Assembly: GCA_002383285.1 (NCBI GenBank)
Contig: DFXU01000080.1
Span: 45,827 to 80,219, forward strand
Length of the DNA stretch: 34,393 nt
Source: Caryophanales bacterium UBA4100
GTDB lineage: Bacteria > Bacillota > Bacilli > Paenibacillales > UBA4045
Reading direction: 5' to 3'
Positions within the stretch are counted from its first letter, which is position 1, and every line of letters starts with the position of its first letter. Under the pieces are notes generated by a model. It worked only from the letters and a program-made list of their open reading frames with translations, had not been told where the DNA came from and ran no database searches. The translations under genes were made by a program, and so were the position numbers. Of the stretch, positions 1-7,525 are shown piece after piece.

Positions 1-1253
1 ATATCACTTACGTCCCATATCGAGAAGGAACGTGCTCCGTAGCTATGAAGTGATGTGTATCGCCCATCTTCGTTCATACCCAGCTGTGATGTTAGCTTCA
101 ATCGACCAAGCTGTTCGTCAGCGAACAATCCGTTCATAACCGCCTCATCTAATTGAGCTTGTGTGTAACCTTTATAATGAGCTGCATCCAAGTGGATGGA
201 ATCAACGATGTCCTTCACCCGTATCTCTTCGGAGTACCCATCGTAATCCTTCGCATCGCCTTCATTTGCAGTAAGTAAGTAGGTTGTACCCCCCGAAGTA
301 AAGAGGTCTAACCCATCCGGCTGATAGCTTCCTAGCACTGGCCATCTTCTAATATTGACCATATCGTCTTTATTCGAAGCATCAAAGCCATTGCCTAGCA
401 AGGAGTGATCTTTATAACCTAGGCTCTTCACAGATGTAAAAGATTTTGTCGCAATATCGAGTGTTGCAATAGCGTTGTTCTCTTGAAGCACAACATATGC
501 GATCTTGCTATCTGGAGTAATCGCCATATATTCCGGCTCGAAGTCCTCCGCATAAGTCGCACCCGGCTTCGCAATACGAACATCTTGATCAATCTGAACA
601 TTCTCGTCAAAACGTACTGTGGTCACATGATCTTGAGCCACATTCGCTGGTCCTGCTGATATATCAATGATAGAAACCGTTCCCTCTGGGTCAATCGTGT
701 AATCATCGGAGGGCTGACCTTCATTCGCAGTCAATATGTACTTGCCATCTGGTGTGAATGTAATCATATCCGGCAGAACGCCAACATGAACCGAGCTTAG
801 CAATTTGCCATCTATGTCTAGTATCGCTACCTTGCCATCCTGGGTTGCTGGATCAGCTGGTAAAGATAGTGCGATGATGCCCCCCTTGGGGCTGACCGCT
901 ACACTTGTAATATCTGAAATCGCTGTGAATCCAAGCTCCTCTAGCTTAATAGCACCTAAGGAAGGGAGCTGATTGATATCCGTCGTAGATGTCAGCTTGG
1001 AAAGATCGAGAATTTCGACTGACTTGATTCCACCGTTCACCACGAATGCGCGCATAGATGCTTTGTCATAGGTAATAATCTCAGCTCCGCCCTCTGCCCA
1101 TGCCACACCCGTCGTGAACTCTCCGAGCTTCTTCACTACTAATTCACCTGAGCCTTCATATAAAACGCTAGGCGCTGCTTCCGCAGTTGAAGCAGTAGGC
1201 AGCATTGCTACGAGAAGCATAAAAGCCATGATTCCTGCTAGGTATCGTTTCAA
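1..1253 (-). CDS. Secreted choice-of-anchor I family protein, 3' end cut by the window
   Basis: The frame stays open from 1253 to the left edge, about 417 codons, so the C-terminus is missing. A signal peptide is visible at the N-terminus (KRY, a hydrophobic stretch, then an alanine-rich end at about residues 20-28). The mature part has repeated beta-propeller-like strands with phrases such as SPKGGIIALSLPAD, FTPDGKYILTANEGQPSDDY and LLTANEGDAKDYDGY, ending at SLHSYGARSFSIWD. These are typical of the choice-of-anchor I family, whose members are exported and often sit beside phosphatase or esterase domains; that partner could lie beyond the edge. The start is read as TTG at 1253 because GGAGGG lies 9 bases upstream and the signal peptide begins there. 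The function is unknown beyond being extracellular. Confidence 0.8.
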   Translation of the reverse strand, partial: MKRYLAGIMAFMLLVAMLPTASTAEAAPSVLYEGSGELVVKKLGEFTTGVAWAEGGAEIITYDKASMRAFVVNGGIKSVEILDLSKLTSTTDINQLPSLGAIKLEELGFTAISDITSVAVSPKGGIIALSLPADPATQDGKVAILDIDGKLLSSVHVGVLPDMITFTPDGKYILTANEGQPSDDYTIDPEGTVSIIDISAGPANVAQDHVTTVRFDENVQIDQDVRIAKPGATYAEDFEPEYMAITPDSKIAYVVLQENNAIATLDIATKSFTSVKSLGYKDHSLLGNGFDASNKDDMVNIRRWPVLGSYQPDGLDLFTSGGTTYLLTANEGDAKDYDGYSEEIRVKDIVDSIHLDAAHYKGYTQAQLDEAVMNGLFADEQLGRLKLTSQLGMNEDGRYTSLHSYGARSFSIWDVSD

Positions 1254-1367
1254 TTTGTTGTCCCTCCATCATCTATAAGTTTATTATCCCTCCAATCTTA
1301 ACAATCGTTTATCAAGTCAACGTTCGCGTGGTATGTAGAAATTGTAAAGACCGGTTAAATGCATTCA

Positions 1368-2513
1368 TTATATAAGGAACGTCGGATTGCGCAGCAGCAG
1401 CTTGCGGCTTGCGTCATTGTTATATAAGTCCAAAGCCTGATAGGCAAACATCGAGCTCCAACAATTTTGGTCGTTTTTCCACTTATTCTCGATAATGTAT
1501 CCATATTTGAAGCAACCTTTTCCTGAAGTGCTCTCGCTAAAATAGTGCTCCATCAGCATAGTCACCAAGGGGAAGGTGTCTTGATCTGGATATGACATTA
1601 ACGTCATCAGCCTGATGGTTTGCGCCAATGCATCTGAGCCAATGCCATTCAATAATGGCTTCCCCTCGGAATCCATATACCCACTATAGCCTTCCGTGTT
1701 GAATCGATTTAGAATCCAGTCAATCCCTCGTTTGGCAATCTGAATACATGTATCATTATACGCCACTACACCATAGGCCCAATAAGCTTCTAATGTATAT
1801 AGATGGGGATGCAGAAAGGTATTGTTGTGGATATTACTAACAAAATTACCCTCACGCTTTTGTAAGGAGGCATATTTTTCAAAGCAGGTATGTATGATTT
1901 CAAGGTAATGAGGCTGGTTTGTGACTTGAGATAAATGGATGAGGGGGAGCAGACATTTTAACAAGAAAGGACCGTTATGCTCAGACCAAAGCTCCATATT
2001 GGAGCTGCCAACCAAATTTCCATTCCACGGAATTGTATATGCCATAGCATGGATATCGTTCATTAAGAGCTGTAATATTTCCCGAGAAATATGCAAATAC
2101 CGCAAGTCCCCGAGCAGGGTATAAGCGTGAATGAGGCCATTGATAGCCATACAGTTGTCGAACCAATACACGGACCTTCTGAAATCCTGTTCATTCGCAT
2201 ATTTCCTATACCAGAAGCCGGTTTTCTCATCATTGAGAGCTCGATTGATTAACCAATCTGCTGTTCCTTTTATTTGCTTCCTCAGCTTGTCTGTTGACTT
2301 AATATTTGCCTTATAGCATAGCCATGTTAAATAATATCCAGTAATTTCCGAATAAATGAAGCTGCTATCTGCTGTGTTATCCGTCAACCAGGCAAAGACT
2401 CCGCCATAATCCATATGACTGCTATCACGAATAACAATAGGTGAATGAAGTAACCAGTTGGCTACCTTGTCCGGAACCTCCCTTATCCTATTCTTCAATA
2501 ACAGTTGAGGCAT
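1368..2513 (-). CDS. Unknown protein, probable all-helical (alpha/alpha) toroid fold
   Basis: This 381-aa protein has no signal peptide or membrane segment. It is rich in aromatic residues and in repeated helix pairs spaced about 50-60 residues apart. Examples are ITGYYLTWLCYKA, YWFDNCMAINGLIHAYTLLGD, HPHLYTLEAYWAYGVVAY and NCWSSMFAYQALDLY. This spacing resembles six-hairpin glycosidase, epimerase or terpene-cyclase-like toroids. I cannot see a DxDD cyclase motif or a clear catalytic pair, so no activity is assigned. The ATG follows the TGA of the upstream flavoprotein gene directly (TGAATG), with AAAGGAAG as ribosome site, so the two proteins are probably made together. Likely roles are modification or binding of a polyketide, sugar or isoprenoid product, but this is inference. 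Confidence 0.7.
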   Translation of the reverse strand: MPQLLLKNRIREVPDKVANWLLHSPIVIRDSSHMDYGGVFAWLTDNTADSSFIYSEITGYYLTWLCYKANIKSTDKLRKQIKGTADWLINRALNDEKTGFWYRKYANEQDFRRSVYWFDNCMAINGLIHAYTLLGDLRYLHISREILQLLMNDIHAMAYTIPWNGNLVGSSNMELWSEHNGPFLLKCLLPLIHLSQVTNQPHYLEIIHTCFEKYASLQKREGNFVSNIHNNTFLHPHLYTLEAYWAYGVVAYNDTCIQIAKRGIDWILNRFNTEGYSGYMDSEGKPLLNGIGSDALAQTIRLMTLMSYPDQDTFPLVTMLMEHYFSESTSGKGCFKYGYIIENKWKNDQNCWSSMFAYQALDLYNNDASRKLLLRNPTFLI

Positions 2514-3797
2514 TCAAATCTTCCTTTCTAATATTGAACTTGAAACCCGTGGAGCAATAATATGCTGATAGAACCATATTCCATGTACCTGCGCTTGGAA
2601 GGAAGGCTCCCCACCGTTCTCAACACATGACCTTACACCCGTTCCTAGACCATACGTATATAAATGATGAATCGTTCGACCTTCCTTGGTCACAGGACAA
2701 TAATTATCATCGGTGTATATCGTGCCTTGCTTCGTCTTCTCAAATTCGAGAGGTTCATCCTGCTCATCCACGATTTGTGGTGCTTTATTATGATAGCCTG
2801 TACAGATCAGCACAATATCTGAGCGTATATATTGATTCTTAGACATCACCGAGAAGTCCTTATCTGCTACTTGCAGGCTCACATTCTGAAATCGATTTGC
2901 AATGACAGCTTTAGCTAGTTTAAAGGAATCATAGCGAAGCCCAGCAAAGCGATTAACTCGTCTACTCAGGGGGCATACATCCTGAACAGGATCGAAGTCA
3001 TACTTATCCTCTAAGGCGTCTTCTACTGAACGATAGAATAACCGAATCGGCTTTCGTGTCATGATATCAATGTGACAATGACTATGGTTAAGCAGGTTAA
3101 ATCGATTCTGTAAACGGTTTAAGCTTGAGAATGCACTATGAGAGGCGCCAACGATCATGATTCTTATAGGACGTCCTACCGACAGCCTTTCAATGAAGCG
3201 CTCATCATACATTTCTCGTAGGAATGGGTCGGATAACCAGATCTCTTGATCCTCTCTTGCCTCTATTGGAAATTGATCGGGAATATGCTGCATGCCTCCC
3301 ACATTGAACAATACATGCTTGGCAGTAATTATTCGTATAGCATGAGGGTTGTGCAACGATTGAATCGTAACTTCGAATTGCTTATCTTGGAGTAATCTGA
3401 TTTTCGTAACACGCGATGAGGTGAGTAGGTCACTTGTCCGGCTTTTCTTAATTCTCATCCCCAAAAAACGACCAATATCATTCATTAATTCGCCCACAAG
3501 AGTTAGTGGAGCAGCCGTCTCTAGATAGTTATCTAATTGCTTCATGCTATCCTTCTGCTTTAAGTAGGCATACAACGGTGAGTCCGCATTGGTAAAAATC
3601 TCAGTAAATACTTTCCCAAGTGAATTGGAGGTGATATGGTACTTCCCGATATTGCCTGATCCAATGTCATTCGATTCATCGATGACACATATGCCAAGCC
3701 GTAATAATTCATCGAGCTGCCCATTCTCCTCCATATATAAAAGAGGTGACAGGCTCGCCGGACCACATCCGCAAACAGCCAGTTGATAATGTTCCAT
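2514..3797 (-). CDS. FAD/NAD(P)-binding oxidoreductase resembling N-hydroxylating monooxygenases
   Basis: This 427-aa flavoprotein opens with a dinucleotide-binding motif (VCGCGPASLSPL, residues 8-19). A second nucleotide-binding stretch, IMIVGASHSAFSSL, lies mid-protein, and a CTGYH motif near the C-terminus corresponds to the ATGY motif of the lysine/ornithine N-hydroxylase (IucD/SidA/PvdA) group. Those enzymes use FAD and NADPH to hydroxylate amines. The order of motifs fits, but the substrate cannot be read from sequence. The frame extends upstream to 3965. I place the start at 3797 because GGAGGT lies 6 bases before it, the flavin fold begins there, and the upstream extension only translates the leader repeats. 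It is the first gene of a two-gene unit with the toroid-like gene. Confidence 0.75.
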   Translation of the reverse strand: MEHYQLAVCGCGPASLSPLLYMEENGQLDELLRLGICVIDESNDIGSGNIGKYHITSNSLGKVFTEIFTNADSPLYAYLKQKDSMKQLDNYLETAAPLTLVGELMNDIGRFLGMRIKKSRTSDLLTSSRVTKIRLLQDKQFEVTIQSLHNPHAIRIITAKHVLFNVGGMQHIPDQFPIEAREDQEIWLSDPFLREMYDERFIERLSVGRPIRIMIVGASHSAFSSLNRLQNRFNLLNHSHCHIDIMTRKPIRLFYRSVEDALEDKYDFDPVQDVCPLSRRVNRFAGLRYDSFKLAKAVIANRFQNVSLQVADKDFSVMSKNQYIRSDIVLICTGYHNKAPQIVDEQDEPLEFEKTKQGTIYTDDNYCPVTKEGRTIHHLYTYGLGTGVRSCVENGGEPSFQAQVHGIWFYQHIIAPRVSSSILERKI

Positions 3798-3819
3798 CTG
3801 AATACCTCCAGCATTATTA

Positions 3820-3857
3820 TTGAGTTGCTTGAGTGCTGTTTGAGTTGCTTGAGTTGC
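3820..3857 (+). repeat. Degenerate tandem repeat TTGAGTTGC in the flavoprotein leader
   Basis: Four imperfect 9-10 bp units related to TTGAGTTGC run head to tail just upstream of the ribosome site of the flavoprotein gene. Read on the minus strand they give repeated GCAACTCAA in the 5' leader. They are outside the predicted coding region. A role in mRNA structure or regulator binding is possible but unsupported. Confidence 0.6.
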
Positions 3858-4042
3858 TGTGTGATGCTCCCTACCGTCTACTTGGCCTCTGAGTAACGTG
3901 ATGAATAATGAACACTCGCATATTGTACAATTCCATTCTTGTAAATGTCTGTCATAATATGGCATCTACAAAAAAATATTCAGCAAAGTCTTTGCACCAA
4001 GCTAACATTCAGACGGATTTTTTTACTTATATTGGTCAGTTT

Positions 4043-4058
4043 GTTGCATATGTGCAAC
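4043..4058. promoter_or_regulatory. Inverted repeat GTTGCA-N4-TGCAAC, possible operator
   Basis: A perfect 6-bp inverted repeat with a 4-bp spacer lies about 245 bp upstream of the flavoprotein start. The size and symmetry fit a dimeric repressor or activator site. No regulator gene lies beside it, so the cognate protein is unknown. Confidence 0.4.
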
Positions 4059-4211
4059 TAGCTGCTAAACTACAACAAAATCTGAATCACAAGATGTTTT
4101 TCCCGGACTTCTAGGATTTAATTGTAATATGTTATTATTTCTTGATATGTTCCAGCTTTGTATGGAGATAAATGTATATACACGCTAAATTGTCCCTCAA
4201 CACATCTCTAG

Positions 4212-4241
4212 ATCTCAAGACATCTCAACAAATCTCAAGAC
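4212..4241 (+). repeat. Three 10-bp tandem units ATCTCAAGAC/ATCTCAACAA/ATCTCAAGAC
   Basis: Units 1 and 3 are identical and unit 2 differs at the end. A further partial ATCTCTAG unit precedes them at 4204. The 10-bp period matches one helical turn, as in arrays bound cooperatively by a regulator, but simple sequence slippage is an equal explanation. Confidence 0.5.
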
Positions 4242-4267
4242 TTAAAAAAATTAACTCAAAACCGCGT

Positions 4268-4319
4268 AACCAAAAACTCCCCCAAGATTATAAAGCATCC
4301 TTGGAGGAGTTTTTGGTTT
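4268..4319 (-). terminator. Strong hairpin terminator after glyA
   Basis: Bases 4268-4286 and 4301-4319 form a 19-bp stem with a single mismatch. The 3' arm on the minus strand carries GTTTTTGG and is followed by further T-rich sequence. It starts 25 bases after the glyA stop and should end the rpiB-ywlG-glyA transcript. The near-symmetry means it could also stop transcription entering from the left. Confidence 0.85.
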
Positions 4320-4344
4320 GTCGTTTCGATTTGAATTTACTACT

Positions 4345-5595
4345 CTATACGTAATGTAAGCCCTCATATAGCGGGAATTTGGTCGTCAATTCCTTGACCA
4401 TCGCACGTGCCTTTTCTTGAGCAGCTGTGTCCGTAGGATTCTTCAATGTTAAGGCAATGATCTTGGCAATCTGCTTCATCGCATCCGCATCCATACCGCG
4501 AGTTGTCGCTGCAGGTGTACCAATACGTACGCCGCTTGTAACAAACGGGCTAGTCGGATCGAATGGAATGGCATTCTTGTTCACGGTAATACGCACTTCG
4601 TCAAGCAGGTGCTCAGCTTCCTTACCTGTAATATTCAAGTTACGTGTATCGATCAGCATGAGATGGTTATCTGTACCACCCGAAACGATGTCCAAGCCTT
4701 CAGCAATTAGTGCTTCAGCGAGCACTTGAGCATTGTTAACGACATTCTGTGCATAGGTTTTGAACGATGGCTGTAAGGCTTCACCCAGCGCTACGGCTTT
4801 CGAAGCGATCACATGCATTAAAGGTCCACCTTGCGAGCCGGGGAATACGGCTTTATCGATAGCAGCTGCCCAGCTTTTGCGACAGAGAATGAGTCCGCCA
4901 CGCGGGCCGCGTAAGGTTTTGTGAGTCGTTGTAGTGACAAAATGTGCATAAGGCACTGGACTTTCGTGTAAGCCAGCTGCAACCAAGCCAGCAATATGCG
5001 CCATATCCACCATGAATAACGCACCTACATCATTAGCAATTTCGCTCAATGCCTTGAAATCGATCTTACGTGGATAAGCACTTGCACCTGCTACGATCAG
5101 ACGAGGCTTATGCTTGAAGGCTAGCTTGCGAACTTCGTCATAGTTAATCATTGAGGTTTTCTCATCCACACCATATGCGACGAAATTATATAAGATACCC
5201 GAAGCGTTAACTGGACTACCATGAGTCAGATGACCACCATGAGCTAAGTTCATACCTAGCACAGTATCACCAGGATTAATCGCTGCCAAATACACAGCCA
5301 TATTCGCTTGAGCACCAGAATGCGGTTGAACATTAGCATGCTCTGCCCCGAACAATTGCTTCGCACGATCACGAGCTAGATCTTCGACGATGTCGACATG
5401 CTCACAGCCGCCGTAATATCTTTTGCCTGGGTAGCCCTCTGCATATTTATTCGTTAATACCGTACCCATTGCTTCCATAACTGCTCGACTTACAATGTTC
5501 TCAGAGGCGATCAGCTCAATATTGTCTTGCTGACGATCAAGCTCAAGCTGCATTGCTTTGATGACTTCAGGGTCTTGCTGTCGTAAATGCTCCAT
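4345..5595 (-). CDS. glyA: Serine hydroxymethyltransferase
   Basis: GlyA converts serine and tetrahydrofolate to glycine and 5,10-methylene-tetrahydrofolate using pyridoxal phosphate, and is the main cytosolic source of one-carbon units. The 416-aa length is normal. The Schiff-base lysine is K226 in TTTTHKTLRGPRGG, and the family phrases EGYPGKRYYGG and QPHSGAQANMAVY are present. AGGAGG lies 9 bases before the ATG. It is the last gene of the rpiB-ywlG-glyA unit and is followed by a strong terminator. The ZTP riboswitch ahead of rpiB puts glyA under control of the purine intermediate ZMP/ZTP, which accumulates when formyl-folate is short, so its placement in this operon makes metabolic sense. 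Confidence 0.98.
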   Translation of the reverse strand: MEHLRQQDPEVIKAMQLELDRQQDNIELIASENIVSRAVMEAMGTVLTNKYAEGYPGKRYYGGCEHVDIVEDLARDRAKQLFGAEHANVQPHSGAQANMAVYLAAINPGDTVLGMNLAHGGHLTHGSPVNASGILYNFVAYGVDEKTSMINYDEVRKLAFKHKPRLIVAGASAYPRKIDFKALSEIANDVGALFMVDMAHIAGLVAAGLHESPVPYAHFVTTTTHKTLRGPRGGLILCRKSWAAAIDKAVFPGSQGGPLMHVIASKAVALGEALQPSFKTYAQNVVNNAQVLAEALIAEGLDIVSGGTDNHLMLIDTRNLNITGKEAEHLLDEVRITVNKNAIPFDPTSPFVTSGVRIGTPAATTRGMDADAMKQIAKIIALTLKNPTDTAAQEKARAMVKELTTKFPLYEGLHYV

Positions 5596-5637
5596 AAATA
5601 ATATTCCTCCTATTAAGTTTGGTATGAATTGATCAAT

Positions 5638-6225
5638 TCAATCACATGTGCTTAGCCCATCGGGAGTACTAACAGCCTCTAGCTGGTAGATCGCGCGCGC
5701 TCCACCGATATATTTCGGTCGTGTATATGCCATATTGACGTTAGCTTCCTCGATCCTTCGAATTGAAGGTCGAACAGGTACTGCAACCTGACGAAGATGC
5801 ATCCCAATCAATGTATCCCCAATATCGATACCTGCATGGGCTTGAATCGTTTCGACTAGACAAGGCTGCTGGAGTGCACGGTAAGCGTGAGATGCCATTG
5901 AACCGCCAGCCTTGGGCGCTGGTATGGCTGCCACTTCAATGAGTGAATATTGGCTTAGCACCCGACGATCGACAACCAATGCACGATTCAGATGCTCACA
6001 GCACTGATATGCAGCATAGAAGTCTACCTCCTGCCGTACGCGCTCGATACCATCATAGATCTGCTCCGCGACATGCTGTGCACCTGCAGTTCCAATCCGT
6101 TGTCCAATAACCTCGCTTGTGCTTGTCCCAATCACGATGATTTGGCCAGCAAGGATGCGCCCAGCTTGAACCAGCTCTCGCAATACCGTCTCTACTTGAT
6201 CCGATATGGTTGGTTTCACTGTCAT
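5638..6225 (-). CDS. ywlG: TIGR01440/DUF436 (UPF0340) family protein
   Basis: This 195-aa protein matches the conserved YwlG family of Firmicutes, whose function is not established. Visible family features are IVIGTSTSEVIGQRIGT near the N-terminus, the central CCEHLNRALVVD stretch with paired cysteines, and a C-terminal IGMHLRQVAVPVRP segment. It has no membrane segment and should be cytosolic. Its ATG overlaps the rpiB stop by four bases (ATGA), which implies translational coupling, and glyA follows after 42 bases. The same rpiB-ywlG-glyA order occurs in B. subtilis. A link to one-carbon or ribose metabolism is suggested only by position. Confidence 0.93.
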   Translation of the reverse strand: MTVKPTISDQVETVLRELVQAGRILAGQIIVIGTSTSEVIGQRIGTAGAQHVAEQIYDGIERVRQEVDFYAAYQCCEHLNRALVVDRRVLSQYSLIEVAAIPAPKAGGSMASHAYRALQQPCLVETIQAHAGIDIGDTLIGMHLRQVAVPVRPSIRRIEEANVNMAYTRPKYIGGARAIYQLEAVSTPDGLSTCD

Positions 6226-6668
6226 GACTGACTCTCTATTGCCGTTACCTTGTTAATTCGATTCTGATGACGTTCATTGCCAGAGAAGCTTGTATCTAAC
6301 CAGATCTGGATAATATCCATCGCTACTCCAGGGCCAATAACCCGCTCGCCCATCGCTAATACATTCGTGTCATTGTGCTCTCTTGTAGCCTTAGCCGTGA
6401 AAGCATCATGCACAAGTGCACAGCGGATTCCCTTATATTTGTTCGCTGCGATACTCATACCAATGCCCGTACCGCATATGAGAATACCACGATCAACCTT
6501 CCCCGATGTCACCATCTCACAGACTGGAATGGAGTAGTCTGGATAATCAACAGAATCCGCACAATCGCAGCCTACATCTTCAATCGTATGCCCGAGTGAT
6601 TCGAGGAATGGCACGACGACATCCTTTAACCGATAGCCCGCATGATCTGCACCAATAGCAATTTTCAT
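6222..6668 (-). CDS. rpiB: Ribose-5-phosphate isomerase B
   Basis: RpiB interconverts ribose 5-phosphate and ribulose 5-phosphate in the pentose phosphate pathway, feeding PRPP and thus purine synthesis. The 148-aa protein begins IAIGADHAGYRLK, with the phosphate-binding D8-H9. The catalytic cysteine C65 lies in LICGTGIGMSIAANK, and HDAFTAKATREHND is also family-typical. AAGGAGG is 11 bases before the ATG. It is the first gene after the ZTP riboswitch and overlaps ywlG by four bases. Allose-6-phosphate isomerases share the fold, but the syntenic position favours RpiB. Confidence 0.96.
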   Translation of the reverse strand: MKIAIGADHAGYRLKDVVVPFLESLGHTIEDVGCDCADSVDYPDYSIPVCEMVTSGKVDRGILICGTGIGMSIAANKYKGIRCALVHDAFTAKATREHNDTNVLAMGERVIGPGVAMDIIQIWLDTSFSGNERHQNRINKVTAIESQS

Positions 6669-6736
6669 GGAATTAATCGCCTCCTTAGTTCACGTAACCG
6701 TTTGTTCGATTCTTATTATAAACCAATAACAAGAAA

Positions 6737-6772
6737 AAGAGCAGTCTGCATCTACGATGCATCATTGCTCTT
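6737..6772 (-). terminator. Riboswitch expression-platform terminator before rpiB
   Basis: The 7-bp outer stem (6737-6743 with 6766-6772) and 6-bp inner stem (6747-6752 with 6756-6761) are followed on the minus strand by TTTTTCTT. The hairpin starts immediately after the conserved 3' segment of the ZTP aptamer and ends about 70 bases ahead of rpiB. This is the expected layout for ligand-controlled transcription termination. Confidence 0.85.
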
Positions 6773-6841
6773 CTGCCCAGGCGACCGGCCGTATAACTCG
6801 ATGCTCCACTGTGGTTATACCCACGAGTCGCCAGTAACATC
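6773..6841 (-). ncRNA. ZTP (pfl motif) riboswitch aptamer
   Basis: On the minus strand the conserved parts of the ZTP/ZMP riboswitch appear in order. They are GTTACTGGCGA (6828-6838), AACCACAGTGGAGC in the P2-P3 region, and CCGGTCGCCTGGGCAG (6773-6788). The last element is the diagnostic 3' half that forms the ligand pocket and pseudoknot. The terminator hairpin follows with no gap. Known members sense the purine intermediate AICAR mono- or triphosphate and switch on folate and purine genes, glyA among them. Here the element controls rpiB-ywlG-glyA. Boundaries are by eye and may be off by a few bases. Confidence 0.88.
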
Positions 6842-6864
6842 AAGCCTTCTCATTCATTACCAAT

Positions 6865-6893
6865 AGAATAGCTTATTCCCTAGTGAATGTAAA
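6865..6893 (-). promoter_or_regulatory. Sigma-A promoter of the riboswitch/rpiB-ywlG-glyA transcript
   Basis: On the minus strand TTTACA (6888-6893) and TATTCT (6865-6870) are separated by exactly 17 bases. Transcription would begin near 6858, roughly 20 bases ahead of the aptamer. The rpiB operon therefore seems to have its own promoter rather than depending on ywlE read-through. Confidence 0.7.
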
Positions 6894-6927
6894 GACCAGA
6901 GAAGCTCTACTAGCTGTTCTTCATTGC

Positions 6928-7509
6928 TTATAGCTTATCTTGAATTCGATCGATCGTACGCTTAACAGATGCTTCTATCTCGGCAGCACAATCTCGATAT
7001 ACAGCTAGATGTCTACCGAATGGATCGAGAATATCCATATCGGGAATTTCCTTCTCCAGCTTGGCAAGCTGTTGCCTCTCAGCATCCGTTATAGGCTGCT
7101 GTAAAGCCTGCTTGATCTGCAATTCAGAGATAAGCTGTTCTCTAGCCTCCATCTTCGCCCGTGTAATGGCGTCTCCCCAAGCAAACTCCTTCAATGTGAA
7201 CGTCTTATCCATTGCATCGGGAAATTGCTGGATGACCTCTTTCTTGTGGCTGGTTGTCATCGTTAATATGAGGTCCGACCAAGCTGTCAGCTCTGCCGAC
7301 AATTCACGAGAGGTTACTGCGGGAATCGCTCCTTTATCCCGTAAGATGACAGCAGCATTCGTAGAAATCTGCATGCCATCCACGGCGGATACTCCAGCTG
7401 AACGGACTTCAACGTCCAAGCGACTTTCTTCTGCGAATAGACGGAAGAAGCCTTCGGCCATCGGGCTTCGGCACGTATTCCCAGTACATACGAATAAAAC
7501 GCGTTTCAT
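6928..7509 (-). CDS. ywlE: Low-molecular-weight phosphatase, probable protein-arginine phosphatase YwlE
   Basis: The N-terminus carries the P-loop CTGNTCRSPMAE (C8, R14). The threonine after GN is the residue that, in B. subtilis YwlE, favours phospho-arginine over phospho-tyrosine; tyrosine phosphatases usually have isoleucine there. The general-acid aspartate is in ILDPFG. YwlE reverses McsB-mediated arginine phosphorylation that marks proteins for ClpCP. The start is set at the ATG at 7509, seven bases after GAGGAG; another ATG two codons upstream is too close to that site. At 193 aa it is some 40 residues longer than B. subtilis YwlE, due to a charged helical insertion before the DPFG motif. 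Confidence 0.9.
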   Translation of the reverse strand: MKRVLFVCTGNTCRSPMAEGFFRLFAEESRLDVEVRSAGVSAVDGMQISTNAAVILRDKGAIPAVTSRELSAELTAWSDLILTMTTSHKKEVIQQFPDAMDKTFTLKEFAWGDAITRAKMEAREQLISELQIKQALQQPITDAERQQLAKLEKEIPDMDILDPFGRHLAVYRDCAAEIEASVKRTIDRIQDKL

Positions 7510-7525
7510 GACCATACTCCTCGTA

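Larger units (their letters stand above)
3858..4267. other. Gene-free stretch upstream of the flavoprotein gene
   Basis: No convincing gene lies here. It contains a 16-bp inverted repeat at 4043-4058 and three 10-bp tandem units at 4212-4241, both listed separately. Short frames on either strand lack ribosome sites. I could not find a minus-strand promoter with a good -35 and -10 pair; TATTAT near 3955 is the best -10 candidate. Confidence 0.6.

Noticed and set aside
3798..3965. Longer N-terminus for the flavoprotein (start at 3965)
   Set aside because: No ribosome site at 3965. The extension translates leader repeats into Gln/Thr-rich sequence, and the internal start has GGAGGT directly ahead of the FAD motif.
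3908..4114. Plus-strand frame of 68 codons in the flavoprotein leader
   Set aside because: No ribosome site and no family resemblance; it opposes the likely leader transcript.
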